Shown: in pieces, positions 51,122-59,263 of the stretch
Layout of the letters: the number at the start of each line of letters is the position of its first letter
Numbering within the stretch: the first letter of the stretch is position 1
Source of the DNA: JAOAGA01 sp964540515
Lineage (GTDB): Bacteria; CALINM01
Assembly: GCA_964540515.1 (NCBI GenBank)
Contig: CAZIMS010000011.1
Coordinates: forward strand, 7,038 to 71,037
Direction of reading: 5' to 3'
DNA: 64,000 bases
Position numbers and translations under genes: made by a program
Notes under the pieces: model-generated
Seen by the model: only the letters and a program-made list of their open reading frames with translations
Databases searched by the model: none
What the model was told of the DNA's origin: nothing

Positions 51122-51893
51122 TTTTAATCCTCAGCTCTTCTGCTATGACTTTATAATAATCAATAAAAACTTAGAGATACCTCTCTTATATCACAAAGAT
51201 GGAAAATACTTCCCTTTAAATAGAGTCTTTAATCAACATATCGATAAAAAAAAGATAAAAGCTCTCGTCTCAGAAGATCTTGCTGGACTCATAAATTTTT
51301 TTATATCTCTAAAAGGAGAAAATAATATTAACTTAATTGAGGTCCTTCGCATACTTAACATATCAAAATCATTAAATGTTAATCTCTTGTCTTCTCAGTT
51401 TAAAAAATATGAGAGATATCTTCCTATTCTGTCTTATAAGGAAGAAGTAATTGAAAGTATTGAAAAGGGACTTCTTTTTCCAGAAGTTGCTCTTTTGATA
51501 GAAGAGCTAAAAAATTATAATCACTTTTTAGAGATTATAAACACCTTTAGGCTCACCTTTTCTGAGCAGAAAGAACTATTTAACTATCTAAAGAATAAAG
51601 AAAATACTATAGATATCACTAAAAACAAGAATAAAGAGGAGCTTATAAGGCTCATAAGGGCTGAGCTATATCCTAAATATTATAATCAACTCCAAAAATT
51701 CAATGAAATTAAGAAAAGGTTATCACTACCTAAAAAGGTAGTTCTAAAAGAAACCCCTTTCTTTGAGACAAAGGATTTAAAAATTGAGATTACCTTTAAG
51801 AATCTAAAAGAGTTAAAAGACAGAATTGAAGCAATAAATAAGCAGATTGAGCAAAAAGAAGAGCTATGGAAAGAGTTAATAGACCAGATTTAG
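51102..51893 (+). CDS. Unrecognised protein linked to SPL radical SAM gene, ParB/HTH-like middle
   Basis: 263 residues, soluble, not recognised with certainty. The middle part (NLIEVLRILNISKSLNVNLL...SYKEEVIESIEKGLLFPEVALLIEEL...LTFSEQKELFNYLKN) follows the helix pattern of the ParB/KorB helix-turn-helix, and the C-terminus is a coiled coil ending KEELWKELIDQI. It overlaps the GT2 by 20 bases and the SPL-family gene by 28, so it is translationally tied to the latter. Role unknown; a specificity partner of the radical SAM protein is inferred from coupling only. Confidence 0.5.
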   Translation: MQIRLVDFNPQLFCYDFIIINKNLEIPLLYHKDGKYFPLNRVFNQHIDKKKIKALVSEDLAGLINFFISLKGENNINLIEVLRILNISKSLNVNLLSSQFKKYERYLPILSYKEEVIESIEKGLLFPEVALLIEELKNYNHFLEIINTFRLTFSEQKELFNYLKNKENTIDITKNKNKEELIRLIRAELYPKYYNQLQKFNEIKKRLSLPKKVVLKETPFFETKDLKIEITFKNLKELKDRIEAINKQIEQKEELWKELIDQI

Positions 51894-52951
51894 AATATAA
51901 AATCTATGTTGAAGAAAGTGCTCTACCTTTCTGTAAAGACTATCTTGAGGATGAGAGACTGCCATATTCCATAATAACTTTAGAAAGCCAGGTAAGCTTA
52001 GATAATAAAAGAAATATAATTTTTAAGATAAAAAAGGGGAAGTTTTTAGAGCCCTGTCCTGGTACACCTTCTTATATTTGCTGTGGCTACTATGTGCTTT
52101 CACCAGTGGAGAACTGCCCCTTTGAATGTAGCTACTGCATATTGCAAGCATATTTCAAAAATAAAAATATAATTGTCTATGCTAACATAGAAAAACTGAT
52201 TGATGAGCTAAATGGCATTAAGGATAAAGCAATCTTTAGAATAGGAACAGGAGAGTTTTCAGATAGTCTTTTTCTACCTATCACAAACTTTTATCTAAAG
52301 AAGCTACTTGACTTTTTTGCCAAAAATGAGAAGCTATACTTAGAGTTGAAGACAAAATCTGATGAGATACCAAGCATTATAAATCAATACCCTCTGAAAA
52401 ACATCATCTTCTCTTTCTCTCTAAATAGCCCTCTTATTACCGAACGGGAGGAAGGAAAAACTGCAACCATCAAAAGCAGGATTGAGACAGCAAAAAGGAT
52501 AAGTGAGATGGGCTATCCCCTCTCCTTTCATTTTGATCCTATTATTCGCTACGAAGGTTGGGAGAAGGGCTACAAAGAAACGATAGATTTGCTATTTGAT
52601 AAGATTGAAGATAAAAATATTTTCTGGATAAGCTTGGGTACGCTTAGATTTATACCCAATTTAAAAGATATAGCTGAAAAAAACTACCCTAAAACAAAGA
52701 TATTTAAAGATGAGTTTATTGTTGGACTCGATGGAAAAAAAAGATATTTCAGAAAAACTCGGGTGGAGATATATAAAAAGATACTTTCAATGATAAGAGA
52801 AAGAACTTCTAATGTCTTTGTCTATCTTTGTATGGAAAATGAGGACCTATGGATGGATGTTTTTGGCTTAAAGATGACAAGTAAGAAACTAAAAAAGATT
52901 ATGGATGATATCGTTAAAGATGGAAAAAATAGGCATCCTCATAGCACTTAA
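51866..52951 (+). CDS. Spore-photoproduct-lyase-family radical SAM protein
   Basis: 361 residues. The radical SAM cluster motif is C-P-F-E-C-S-Y-C near residue 82 (NCPFECSYCILQAYF), with CCGYYVLSPVENC before it; FRIGTGEFSDSL, ELKTKSDEIP, FHFDPIIRYEGWEKGY and the C-terminal VYLCMENEDLWMDVFGLKM follow the SPL-family pattern. The family includes SplB, which repairs spore photoproduct, but members occur in many non-sporulating bacteria with unknown substrates; nothing else here suggests sporulation. Overlaps both neighbours. Confidence 0.8.
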   Translation: MERVNRPDLEYKIYVEESALPFCKDYLEDERLPYSIITLESQVSLDNKRNIIFKIKKGKFLEPCPGTPSYICCGYYVLSPVENCPFECSYCILQAYFKNKNIIVYANIEKLIDELNGIKDKAIFRIGTGEFSDSLFLPITNFYLKKLLDFFAKNEKLYLELKTKSDEIPSIINQYPLKNIIFSFSLNSPLITEREEGKTATIKSRIETAKRISEMGYPLSFHFDPIIRYEGWEKGYKETIDLLFDKIEDKNIFWISLGTLRFIPNLKDIAEKNYPKTKIFKDEFIVGLDGKKRYFRKTRVEIYKKILSMIRERTSNVFVYLCMENEDLWMDVFGLKMTSKKLKKIMDDIVKDGKNRHPHST

Positions 52952-53558
52952 AAGGGAAAGTAAGGGGCTTTTTGAGCTTATCTCTTTTGAGAAGCTATTA
53001 GAAAAGCCTTACCCAGTATATGAGTCCCAGATGGGAAATAAAAAGATATACCTGGCTATCTCAGGATTAGGCAAGGCCTATGCATCAGCCTGTAGTCAGT
53101 TTTTAATTGATAGATTTGATGTTGATCTAATAGTTAATACTGGCTCCTGTGGGGGAGTCTGCCCCAACATAGAGATTGGCGAGATAATATGTCCCTATGC
53201 TTTTATGGAGTACGATTTTAATAGTATTAAGTTAGGTACACCTATCTATACCATAAATAACAAATTTATAGATATCATTGAGGCTTTTGGTGTTAAAACT
53301 GCCCTTCTTGGCTCTGCAGATAGCAATGCAGACAGTAAAGAGAAAAAGGCTCTTCTCCATAAAATGGGAATAGAGATAGCAGACTGGGAAGCCGCTGGAG
53401 TAGTTAAGACCTGCATAAAAAATTATAAAGACGTTTTTGTGTTAAAGGTGGTGACTGATACCAGCACCACCAATTTTGTAGAAGAGTTTATGAAAAATGT
53501 TATTAAACTAAATAAAAAGTTGGCTTATAAGACCATATCAATATTATCGGCACTTTAA
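52920..53558 (+). CDS. Nucleoside phosphorylase/nucleosidase (PNP/MTAN family)
   Basis: About 212 residues. IGILIALKRESKG start, VNTGSCGGVCPNIEIGEIICPYAF near 80, IADWEAAGVVKTC near 155 (Glu of the ribose site) and VLKVVTDTST near 175 with the catalytic Asp follow the PNP/MTA-SAH-nucleosidase fold. Candidates are MTA/SAH/5'-deoxyadenosine nucleosidase or futalosine hydrolase. The ATG at 52920 is preferred to 52905 because the fold begins with MEKIGILIA. It overlaps the SPL-family gene, whose reaction could leave 5'-deoxyadenosine, so clean-up of that product is an attractive inference. Confidence 0.75.
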   Translation: MEKIGILIALKRESKGLFELISFEKLLEKPYPVYESQMGNKKIYLAISGLGKAYASACSQFLIDRFDVDLIVNTGSCGGVCPNIEIGEIICPYAFMEYDFNSIKLGTPIYTINNKFIDIIEAFGVKTALLGSADSNADSKEKKALLHKMGIEIADWEAAGVVKTCIKNYKDVFVLKVVTDTSTTNFVEEFMKNVIKLNKKLAYKTISILSAL

Positions 53559-53563
53559 TTTAG

Positions 53564-54856
53564 TTACCAACCATAGCCATTCTCACCATGCTGACTTATA
53601 TCAAGTCCTTCAATCTCTTCTTCATTAGAAACTCTAAGTCCCATAGTAGCATCAATAATCTTAAAGAGAATGTAGCTTATAACAAAGGAGTACAAGATAG
53701 CAACAACAACACTTATAGCCTGAACACCTAACAAAGCAGGGTTGCCATAAAACAAACCATCACTACCAGCTGGATTAACAGCTTTAGTTGCAAAAAGGCC
53801 TGTTGCCAATGCACCCACGGTTCCACCAACACCATGTACACCCACAGCATCAAGAGCATCATCATATCCTAACCTTGCCTTTAAGCTAACTGCCATGTAG
53901 CAAATAGGTCCAGTAACAAGTCCAATAATAAATGAGGAAAAGGGTGTTACAAATCCTGCTGCAGGAGTTATGGCCACAAGACCTGCTACTGCACCAGAGG
54001 CTAAACCTAATAGGGTAGGTTTTTTTCTATGTAGCCACTCTGAAAATAACCAAGATATAGACCCCACAGCGGAAGAGATATGGGTATTTACAAAGGCCGC
54101 AACAGAGAGCCCACTAGAACCAATGGCACTGCCACCATTAAAACCAAACCAACCAAACCACAAAATCGCTGTTCCAAGAAGCGTCATAGTAAGATTATGA
54201 GGTGGCATTGGCTCTTTAAGATATCCCTTTCTCTTGCCTAGAACCATAGAGCCAGCAAGGGCTGAAAAGCCAGAGATTATATGTACAACAAGACCACCTG
54301 CAAAATCAAGGGCACCCAAGTTTCTAATCCATCCACCTACTCCCCATACCCAGTGGGCAATTGGAAGATAAACTATAATTACCCAGAGTACAAGAAAAAC
54401 AATATATGAGGTAAACTTAACTCTCTCAGCAAGAGCACCAGAGATAAGAGCAGGCGTTATTATGGCAAACATAAGCTGAAAAGCCATAAAAAGCTGGTGA
54501 GGAATTGTTGGACAATAATCTTTATGAGGTAAGGTTGTTACATCTCTTAAAAATATATAATCAAGACCACCTATAAAGTTAAATATATCGGTACCAAAGG
54601 CGAGACTATATCCAAACAAAAACCAGATTGTTGTTACAACACCTATAGCCACTAAGCTATGCATCATTGTTCCAAGAACATTCTTTTTTCTAACCATCCC
54701 ACCATAAAAAAGTGCTAAACCTGGCGTCATTAACATAACTAAGGCTGTTGAGATAAGCATCCAAGCAGTATCGCCTGTATTAATCTCTCCCTCATTTGCA
54801 AAGACTTTAGTAACTAATAGGAAAGGTATAAGTAAGCAAAAAATTTTTCTTTTCAT
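53564..54856 (-). CDS. amtB: Ammonium transporter AmtB
   Basis: Trimeric inner-membrane ammonium channel. Signal peptide MKRKIFCLLIPFLLVTKVFA, then eleven helices; NTGDTAWMLISTALVMLMTPGLALFYGGMVRKKN is the family opening, LDFAGGLVVHIISGFSALAG and VHGVGGTVGALATGLFA carry the twin pore histidines. 430 residues. The ATG at 54856 follows GAGGTGG; a GTG nine bases upstream overlaps that site and is less likely. No glnK gene adjoins, so PII control must come from elsewhere. A sigma-54 promoter lies just upstream. It converges with the nucleoside phosphorylase gene. Confidence 0.95.
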   Translation of the reverse strand: MKRKIFCLLIPFLLVTKVFANEGEINTGDTAWMLISTALVMLMTPGLALFYGGMVRKKNVLGTMMHSLVAIGVVTTIWFLFGYSLAFGTDIFNFIGGLDYIFLRDVTTLPHKDYCPTIPHQLFMAFQLMFAIITPALISGALAERVKFTSYIVFLVLWVIIVYLPIAHWVWGVGGWIRNLGALDFAGGLVVHIISGFSALAGSMVLGKRKGYLKEPMPPHNLTMTLLGTAILWFGWFGFNGGSAIGSSGLSVAAFVNTHISSAVGSISWLFSEWLHRKKPTLLGLASGAVAGLVAITPAAGFVTPFSSFIIGLVTGPICYMAVSLKARLGYDDALDAVGVHGVGGTVGALATGLFATKAVNPAGSDGLFYGNPALLGVQAISVVVAILYSFVISYILFKIIDATMGLRVSNEEEIEGLDISQHGENGYGW

Positions 54857-54892
54857 CAAAGCCACCTCAGTTTTTATAGTTTTCTTGGTATT

Positions 54893-54908
54893 TGCAAATT
54901 AAGTGCCA
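54893..54908 (-). promoter_or_regulatory. Sigma-54 promoter of amtB
   Basis: On the minus strand TGGCAC, five bases, TTGCA: an exact match to the -24/-12 consensus TGGCAC-N5-TTGCW. The predicted start is near 54882, about 26 bases before the amtB ATG, leaving space for the ribosome-binding site. This fits nitrogen-starvation control of amtB by an NtrC-type activator. Confidence 0.85.
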
Positions 54909-54931
54909 AACAATTTGTTTATTTTTTAATC

Positions 54932-54958
54932 AAAAATGCAAAATATAATGGCATTTTT
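54932..54958. promoter_or_regulatory. 8-bp perfect dyad upstream of the sigma-54 promoter
   Basis: AAAAATGC at 54932-54939 and GCATTTTT at 54951-54958, with an 11-base spacer. Its centre is about 63 bases upstream of the predicted start, close for an enhancer but plausible as an activator site. It does not match the enteric NtrC consensus closely. Confidence 0.4.
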
Positions 54959-55032
54959 TTACAAAGGATGACCACAAAGACTAAAAAATAGTCAAAAAAG
55001 AGAGGGGCAAGAAAATTAAATATATTTTTTGC

Positions 55033-55749
55033 TTACTTAACCACTACAAAGGGGTACCTTGACATAACCACATATCCACCATCAGGCCAGTTAAAATATA
55101 CTCTTACTTCATAGTTTCCAGCAGGTAGGCCCTTAAAAGTGTAAGTTCCATTTCTGGCACCATTAGTATAAAACCACTCATCGTAGGAACTATCGTTAGC
55201 CCCTTTAGAGACAACAGTTATCCAATCCTGTTTAAAACCAGGAAGATTAAAATATTCAACAATTATAGGCTCATTCTCATAAAAAATATTTTTAATGGTT
55301 CTTGCATAAACTCCAGCAGGTATATTGGCAGTCGGTTGAGAAACTGGTTCTTTTGGCTTAGCTATTGGTTTTAATACACCTAAACTTCCTGTAGTCTCCT
55401 TTAGAAATATAGAGACATTATTGTCTAAAAAATACCCTGATATAATCCATTTTCCATCTTTTTTTTCAAAGATACTAAATCTTGCAGAGGGCTGATTTGC
55501 CTCATTATAGAAGACAAGTTCCTTATCTTCTATACCCCACTTAGCTTCATTATAACTACGATACCCTTCAATTCTTCCACCAGACTTAAGTTTAATATTT
55601 GCTACTCCACCGACATCTGATTTCTCATACCTCCAGATGGTCTCGTTTAGTTCAAAATCTGTGATAGGTAGATGGCTTATCTGTGAAAATGCCCGAGACT
55701 GTAGAATAACTAAAACTAACATTAAAAAAAATATTTTTCTTATCTTCAT
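55033..55749 (-). CDS. Secreted protein of unknown function
   Basis: 238 residues with signal peptide MKIRKIFFLMLVLVILQSRAFS. The N-terminal domain (about 30-120) reads like a lipocalin/META-type beta sheet: WRYEKSDVGGVANIKLKSGG, WGIEDKELVFYNEANQ, GYFLDNNVSIFLKE. A Pro-rich linker (about 125-145) leads to an Ig-like domain with FYENEPIIVEYFNLPGFKQDW, GTYTFKGLPAGNYEVRVYFNWPDGGY, a pattern found at the C-terminus of several surface and caspase-like proteins. Probably periplasmic. It is 80 bases downstream of the arsenic-type cluster on the same strand; membership is uncertain. Confidence 0.6.
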   Translation of the reverse strand: MKIRKIFFLMLVLVILQSRAFSQISHLPITDFELNETIWRYEKSDVGGVANIKLKSGGRIEGYRSYNEAKWGIEDKELVFYNEANQPSARFSIFEKKDGKWIISGYFLDNNVSIFLKETTGSLGVLKPIAKPKEPVSQPTANIPAGVYARTIKNIFYENEPIIVEYFNLPGFKQDWITVVSKGANDSSYDEWFYTNGARNGTYTFKGLPAGNYEVRVYFNWPDGGYVVMSRYPFVVVK

Positions 55750-55829
55750 AGCCTACCCTCCCTCTTTAAAGTTTAACAGCGCATATAAAAATGTCAAAAA
55801 AATAAAAATTTTCTCGATTTTAAGTGAGA

Positions 55830-57461
55830 TTAATTTTTCTGAGTAAGCCTTTTTATAAGATAGGGGATAAACATAATTAGAGAGATTAGGATTATGGCAA
55901 TCGCAAAGCCCAGTATCTCTCCCTTAGCTATTAAGTCAAAAAGAGAGCTTCCAAGATATACATAGGCAATACAGGCAGGCAACATAAAGACAAAAGATGC
56001 AACTACATAATGTAAGAAAGGGATTGGCGTTATACCATAAAGATAGTTTAAGACAGGAAAAGGAAAGAGAGGCACTATTCTTGTAAAGGCAACAATCTTC
56101 CAGCCTCTATCTTTTACAAGATTTGATAATTTTTCCCATCTTTTAACACCAAAGGTCCTTTTTACAAGGTTATAGAATAGATAGCGAGATAAAAAAAATG
56201 GTACTGAACAACCAATTGTAGCACCGGAAATAGCAAATATAACCCCCCAGAAGGGTCCCCAGATCATGCCGGCTATTAAAGTAAGAATAAGGCTTGGGAA
56301 AAATATAGATGGTCCTATGGAGTAGATTAATATGTATATAATAGGAGATAGGTACTTGTAGGATTTAACATAGTTAAAAACCCCTTCGATATTAAGCAAA
56401 CCTTCTTTTTTCAAACTATAGACATAAAAGACACCAATAATTATAAGGAGTAACAAAAAAATCTTAGTTAAATTAAGCTTGCTAATCAGTGAAATCTTTA
56501 ACCTATTAATCCACTTTTGGGTATCACTTAGGGGCTTATCAATAAATTGACCTGTTAAATACTCAATAATATGCTTACCAGAAATACCATTTTTTAAAAA
56601 ACGATTCTTACATCCCATACAGGATGTTACTATCTCTTTTTCTTCAGCACCTTTTTTCACTCTTTCTAAAAAATTTTTTGAAACTTCTTGATCTAATTTA
56701 TTAGCACTACCACCAAGTCCACAGCAAGAGGGCTCTTGAAAAATTTTTTCTGTATATTTATGAAAAATTTTATTTATCCTATCTCTAACCTTTTGGTCAA
56801 GAAAATTTGGACAGGGATGATGTATTACTAAAGGATTGCCGACTTTTTTCAGATCATCCTCTCCAAATAGCTCAACTAAATGAATCTTGTCAATCCCCTG
56901 TAGATATTTTTCAAAGATTTTTTTACAATTAGCACATCCAAAGATTATCTTATCGACACCACAATTTTCTAATTTCTCTTTAAAATTTCTCAAAAAAGAA
57001 TCAAGAAATAATAAATCACCATTTTGGTAGAGCGGATCGCCACAGCAATGTAGTAATAGGCCCACCTTAATTTTTAATCTCTCTTCAATCAATTTTTTTA
57101 GCTTATATACTATATCTACTCCCATAGAGACTAAGGCACAGCCGGGGAAAAAGAGTACCTCCTTAAAATCGATATGGGAAAAGGGAAAGGCACTCATAGA
57201 TTTTACAAATTCTCTTGAGCTTTTTATCGCTTTAAGGGTCTCTCCTTCCAATCTACCTTCTTTTATTAAATCTTCTTTGAGAGAGTATAATGTTTCTGCA
57301 GGCCTTGCTAAATAGGGACAAACCCAGCTACATAAACCACAATTGCTACATATAAAGACAGAGCTATCCCTTTTAAAGAAGAGCTCCTTAGGATAGCCAT
57401 ACTTTTTAAGATAGGGACAAATAAGACAGTTACCACAGAGTGTGCAGTTAAGTATGCTCAC
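55830..57461 (-). CDS. Ferredoxin-CCG (HdrD/GlpC-like) protein fused to a VTT membrane domain
   Basis: 543 residues. Residues 1-50 bind two [4Fe-4S] clusters: C6, C9, C12, C15 and C38, C41, C44, C48 (ends CSWVCPY). Two CCG domains follow: FFPGCALVSMGVD with LLHCCGDPLYQNG, then IHHPCPNF with PSCCGLGGSANK and TSCMGCKNRF, the fold that in HdrB/HdrD and GlpC carries electrons or binds thiols. From about 325 come five or six helices of the SNARE-associated/VTT (TVP38/TMEM64) family, with GPSIFFPSLILTLIAGMIWG and VAFTRIVPLFPFPVLNYLYG. GTG start overlapping the previous stop by four bases. A membrane redox/transport fusion for the arsenic pathway is inferred. Confidence 0.85.
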   Translation of the reverse strand: MSILNCTLCGNCLICPYLKKYGYPKELFFKRDSSVFICSNCGLCSWVCPYLARPAETLYSLKEDLIKEGRLEGETLKAIKSSREFVKSMSAFPFSHIDFKEVLFFPGCALVSMGVDIVYKLKKLIEERLKIKVGLLLHCCGDPLYQNGDLLFLDSFLRNFKEKLENCGVDKIIFGCANCKKIFEKYLQGIDKIHLVELFGEDDLKKVGNPLVIHHPCPNFLDQKVRDRINKIFHKYTEKIFQEPSCCGLGGSANKLDQEVSKNFLERVKKGAEEKEIVTSCMGCKNRFLKNGISGKHIIEYLTGQFIDKPLSDTQKWINRLKISLISKLNLTKIFLLLLIIIGVFYVYSLKKEGLLNIEGVFNYVKSYKYLSPIIYILIYSIGPSIFFPSLILTLIAGMIWGPFWGVIFAISGATIGCSVPFFLSRYLFYNLVKRTFGVKRWEKLSNLVKDRGWKIVAFTRIVPLFPFPVLNYLYGITPIPFLHYVVASFVFMLPACIAYVYLGSSLFDLIAKGEILGFAIAIILISLIMFIPYLIKRLTQKN

Positions 57462-59254
57462 TTACACAAACTCCCAAAACAAGAAGAACCTTTCTTAGCG
57501 CAACAGGCATAGCAGTGGTCAGCTATTTTAATAGCTTTTCCTACTAAATCCTCAAATCCTCTCAGATCACTTATATTTCCCACCTTTATTCCTAAGGCGT
57601 TATTAAAATCACAATCATATATAGAACCATCATAGCCTATACTTATCAAGGTCCTACACATTAGGCTCTTTAGATTTTGAGAGTTAAAATTTCCCATCAA
57701 AGTCCTCATATAGCTATCATAAAAACCCTCTGACTCAAGTAAGTTCTTAAAATTACCAATTGGCACATTCGTTAAAGGAATAATATTGTTAAAAAGAACG
57801 CCATACTTATTTTTTAAGGTATTCTTATAGATTTCCAAAAGATTATCCGCTGGCAGATCGAAATTAGTTGGGTTATAGACAATATTTAACTCTCTGTTAA
57901 CGCCAAAACCAAGGCTATTTAGTTCTCTCAATATCTCAATAGATTTATCGAAAACGCCAAAACCCCTCTGCTTTTCTAAATCTTTTTCGTTTAAAGAAGG
58001 CAACGATGCATAAATAGATATATCACCATCCTTAAATAAAGAGATTATATCTCTTCTGTCATAGAGAGCTGTCAAGTTTGTCCTAAAGATAATTCTCTTC
58101 TTCAGATCTTTTAGAGAGCCAATTAGATAATCTATATAAGGATTAAGTTCTGGAGCACCACCCGTTATATCATAAACATTTATATCTGAGGTTCTTGCAA
58201 GGTCAATTATTTTATCAATAACATCTTTTGACATTACCCTATTATCATCAGGCCCTGCAGAGTGATGACAATGGTTACAAGATTGATTACATAGACCACC
58301 CACATTTATCTGGACATAGTCTATCTTCTCTCTCACCAACGACTCGCCTAATGTTTTTAATCTCTCATTGAAGCTTACTATAATCTGCTCAAAGCCACAA
58401 CATGCATTATAATTAATCTTTTTCTCACCTTTGTAGGCAGAGACAGTTAGGGAATAAAAATTAATACCATCTATTACTCGCCATGGCTTATCATCTTTTT
58501 TTATTATCTCAACTTCCTTAAAACCTGCAATTTTAAAGGCATCAATAAAATCATTCTCCTTCATAGCCCCTGAAATACATCCTGACCAAAGTTCTGGGTC
58601 TTCCTTCATCGATGAAGGCACATCTTTGTCCGATACTATATCACTAATTACGGCTCTACCATCTCTTTTCAAAACCCTAAAAAGTTCTTTAAAAAGCTCT
58701 TTTTTTTCTTCATCTCTAACTAAATTTAAAACACAATTAGAGACAACCACATCTATACTTTCATTTGCTACAAGGGGGAAATCCTTTTCAAGCTCTTTAA
58801 TCTTAAACTCAAGATCTATATAATCTTCAAGATTGCTGATAGGTTTTTCTTGCAAGATATTATCTAACTTCTCTAAATCAAGCCTTAAATTTTGAATCCT
58901 ACCTCTTTTAAAGACAAAATTTTTGTAACCTAATCTTTCTGCCACTGTATCTTCATACTTTCTTGCAAGAGAAAGCATATCCTTATTCATATCTACACCT
59001 ATAACCCTACCTCTTTGGCCAACTACTTGAGCAATAATATAGACAAGTTTTCCCGCACCTGAGCCTAAATCAAGAACAGTCTCTCCCTCTAAGACATATC
59101 TTGATGGATCGCCACAACCATAGTCCCTCTCTATTATCTCTTCTGGAATTATATGCAAATATTTTGCATTATAGGTGGTAGGACAACATAGGGCCTCTTC
59201 TTTTTGCTGCGATGCCCTTTGATATCTCTCATAAACCATTCTTTCCTGATCCAT
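57458..59254 (-). CDS. Fused ArsM-like arsenite methyltransferase and ArsS-like radical SAM protein
   Basis: 598 residues. The first 275 form a class I methyltransferase: DLGSGAGK (62-69), GVDMNKDML, with C47 (DYGCGDPS), C174 (SNCVLNLV) and C226 (SGCISGA), the three-Cys arrangement by which ArsM binds As(III). Residues 315-598 form a radical SAM protein: C322-x3-C326-x2-C329 (LCNQSCNHCHHSAGP), DITGGAPELNPY, and a DUF3641-type C-terminus with C533, C548, HCYACCAKKGSSC (580-592). ArsS proteins join 5'-deoxyadenosyl to dimethylarsenite in arsenosugar synthesis (known family role); fusion to ArsM would channel the methylated product. Ribosome-binding site GGAGGC. Middle gene of a tight operon. 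Confidence 0.85.
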   Translation of the reverse strand: MDQERMVYERYQRASQQKEEALCCPTTYNAKYLHIIPEEIIERDYGCGDPSRYVLEGETVLDLGSGAGKLVYIIAQVVGQRGRVIGVDMNKDMLSLARKYEDTVAERLGYKNFVFKRGRIQNLRLDLEKLDNILQEKPISNLEDYIDLEFKIKELEKDFPLVANESIDVVVSNCVLNLVRDEEKKELFKELFRVLKRDGRAVISDIVSDKDVPSSMKEDPELWSGCISGAMKENDFIDAFKIAGFKEVEIIKKDDKPWRVIDGINFYSLTVSAYKGEKKINYNACCGFEQIIVSFNERLKTLGESLVREKIDYVQINVGGLCNQSCNHCHHSAGPDDNRVMSKDVIDKIIDLARTSDINVYDITGGAPELNPYIDYLIGSLKDLKKRIIFRTNLTALYDRRDIISLFKDGDISIYASLPSLNEKDLEKQRGFGVFDKSIEILRELNSLGFGVNRELNIVYNPTNFDLPADNLLEIYKNTLKNKYGVLFNNIIPLTNVPIGNFKNLLESEGFYDSYMRTLMGNFNSQNLKSLMCRTLISIGYDGSIYDCDFNNALGIKVGNISDLRGFEDLVGKAIKIADHCYACCAKKGSSCFGSLCK

Positions 59255-59263
59255 TAAAGCCTC

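Noticed and set aside
51866..52951. True spore photoproduct lyase
   Set aside because: No sporulation gene in view and the family is broad; only the family name is supported.
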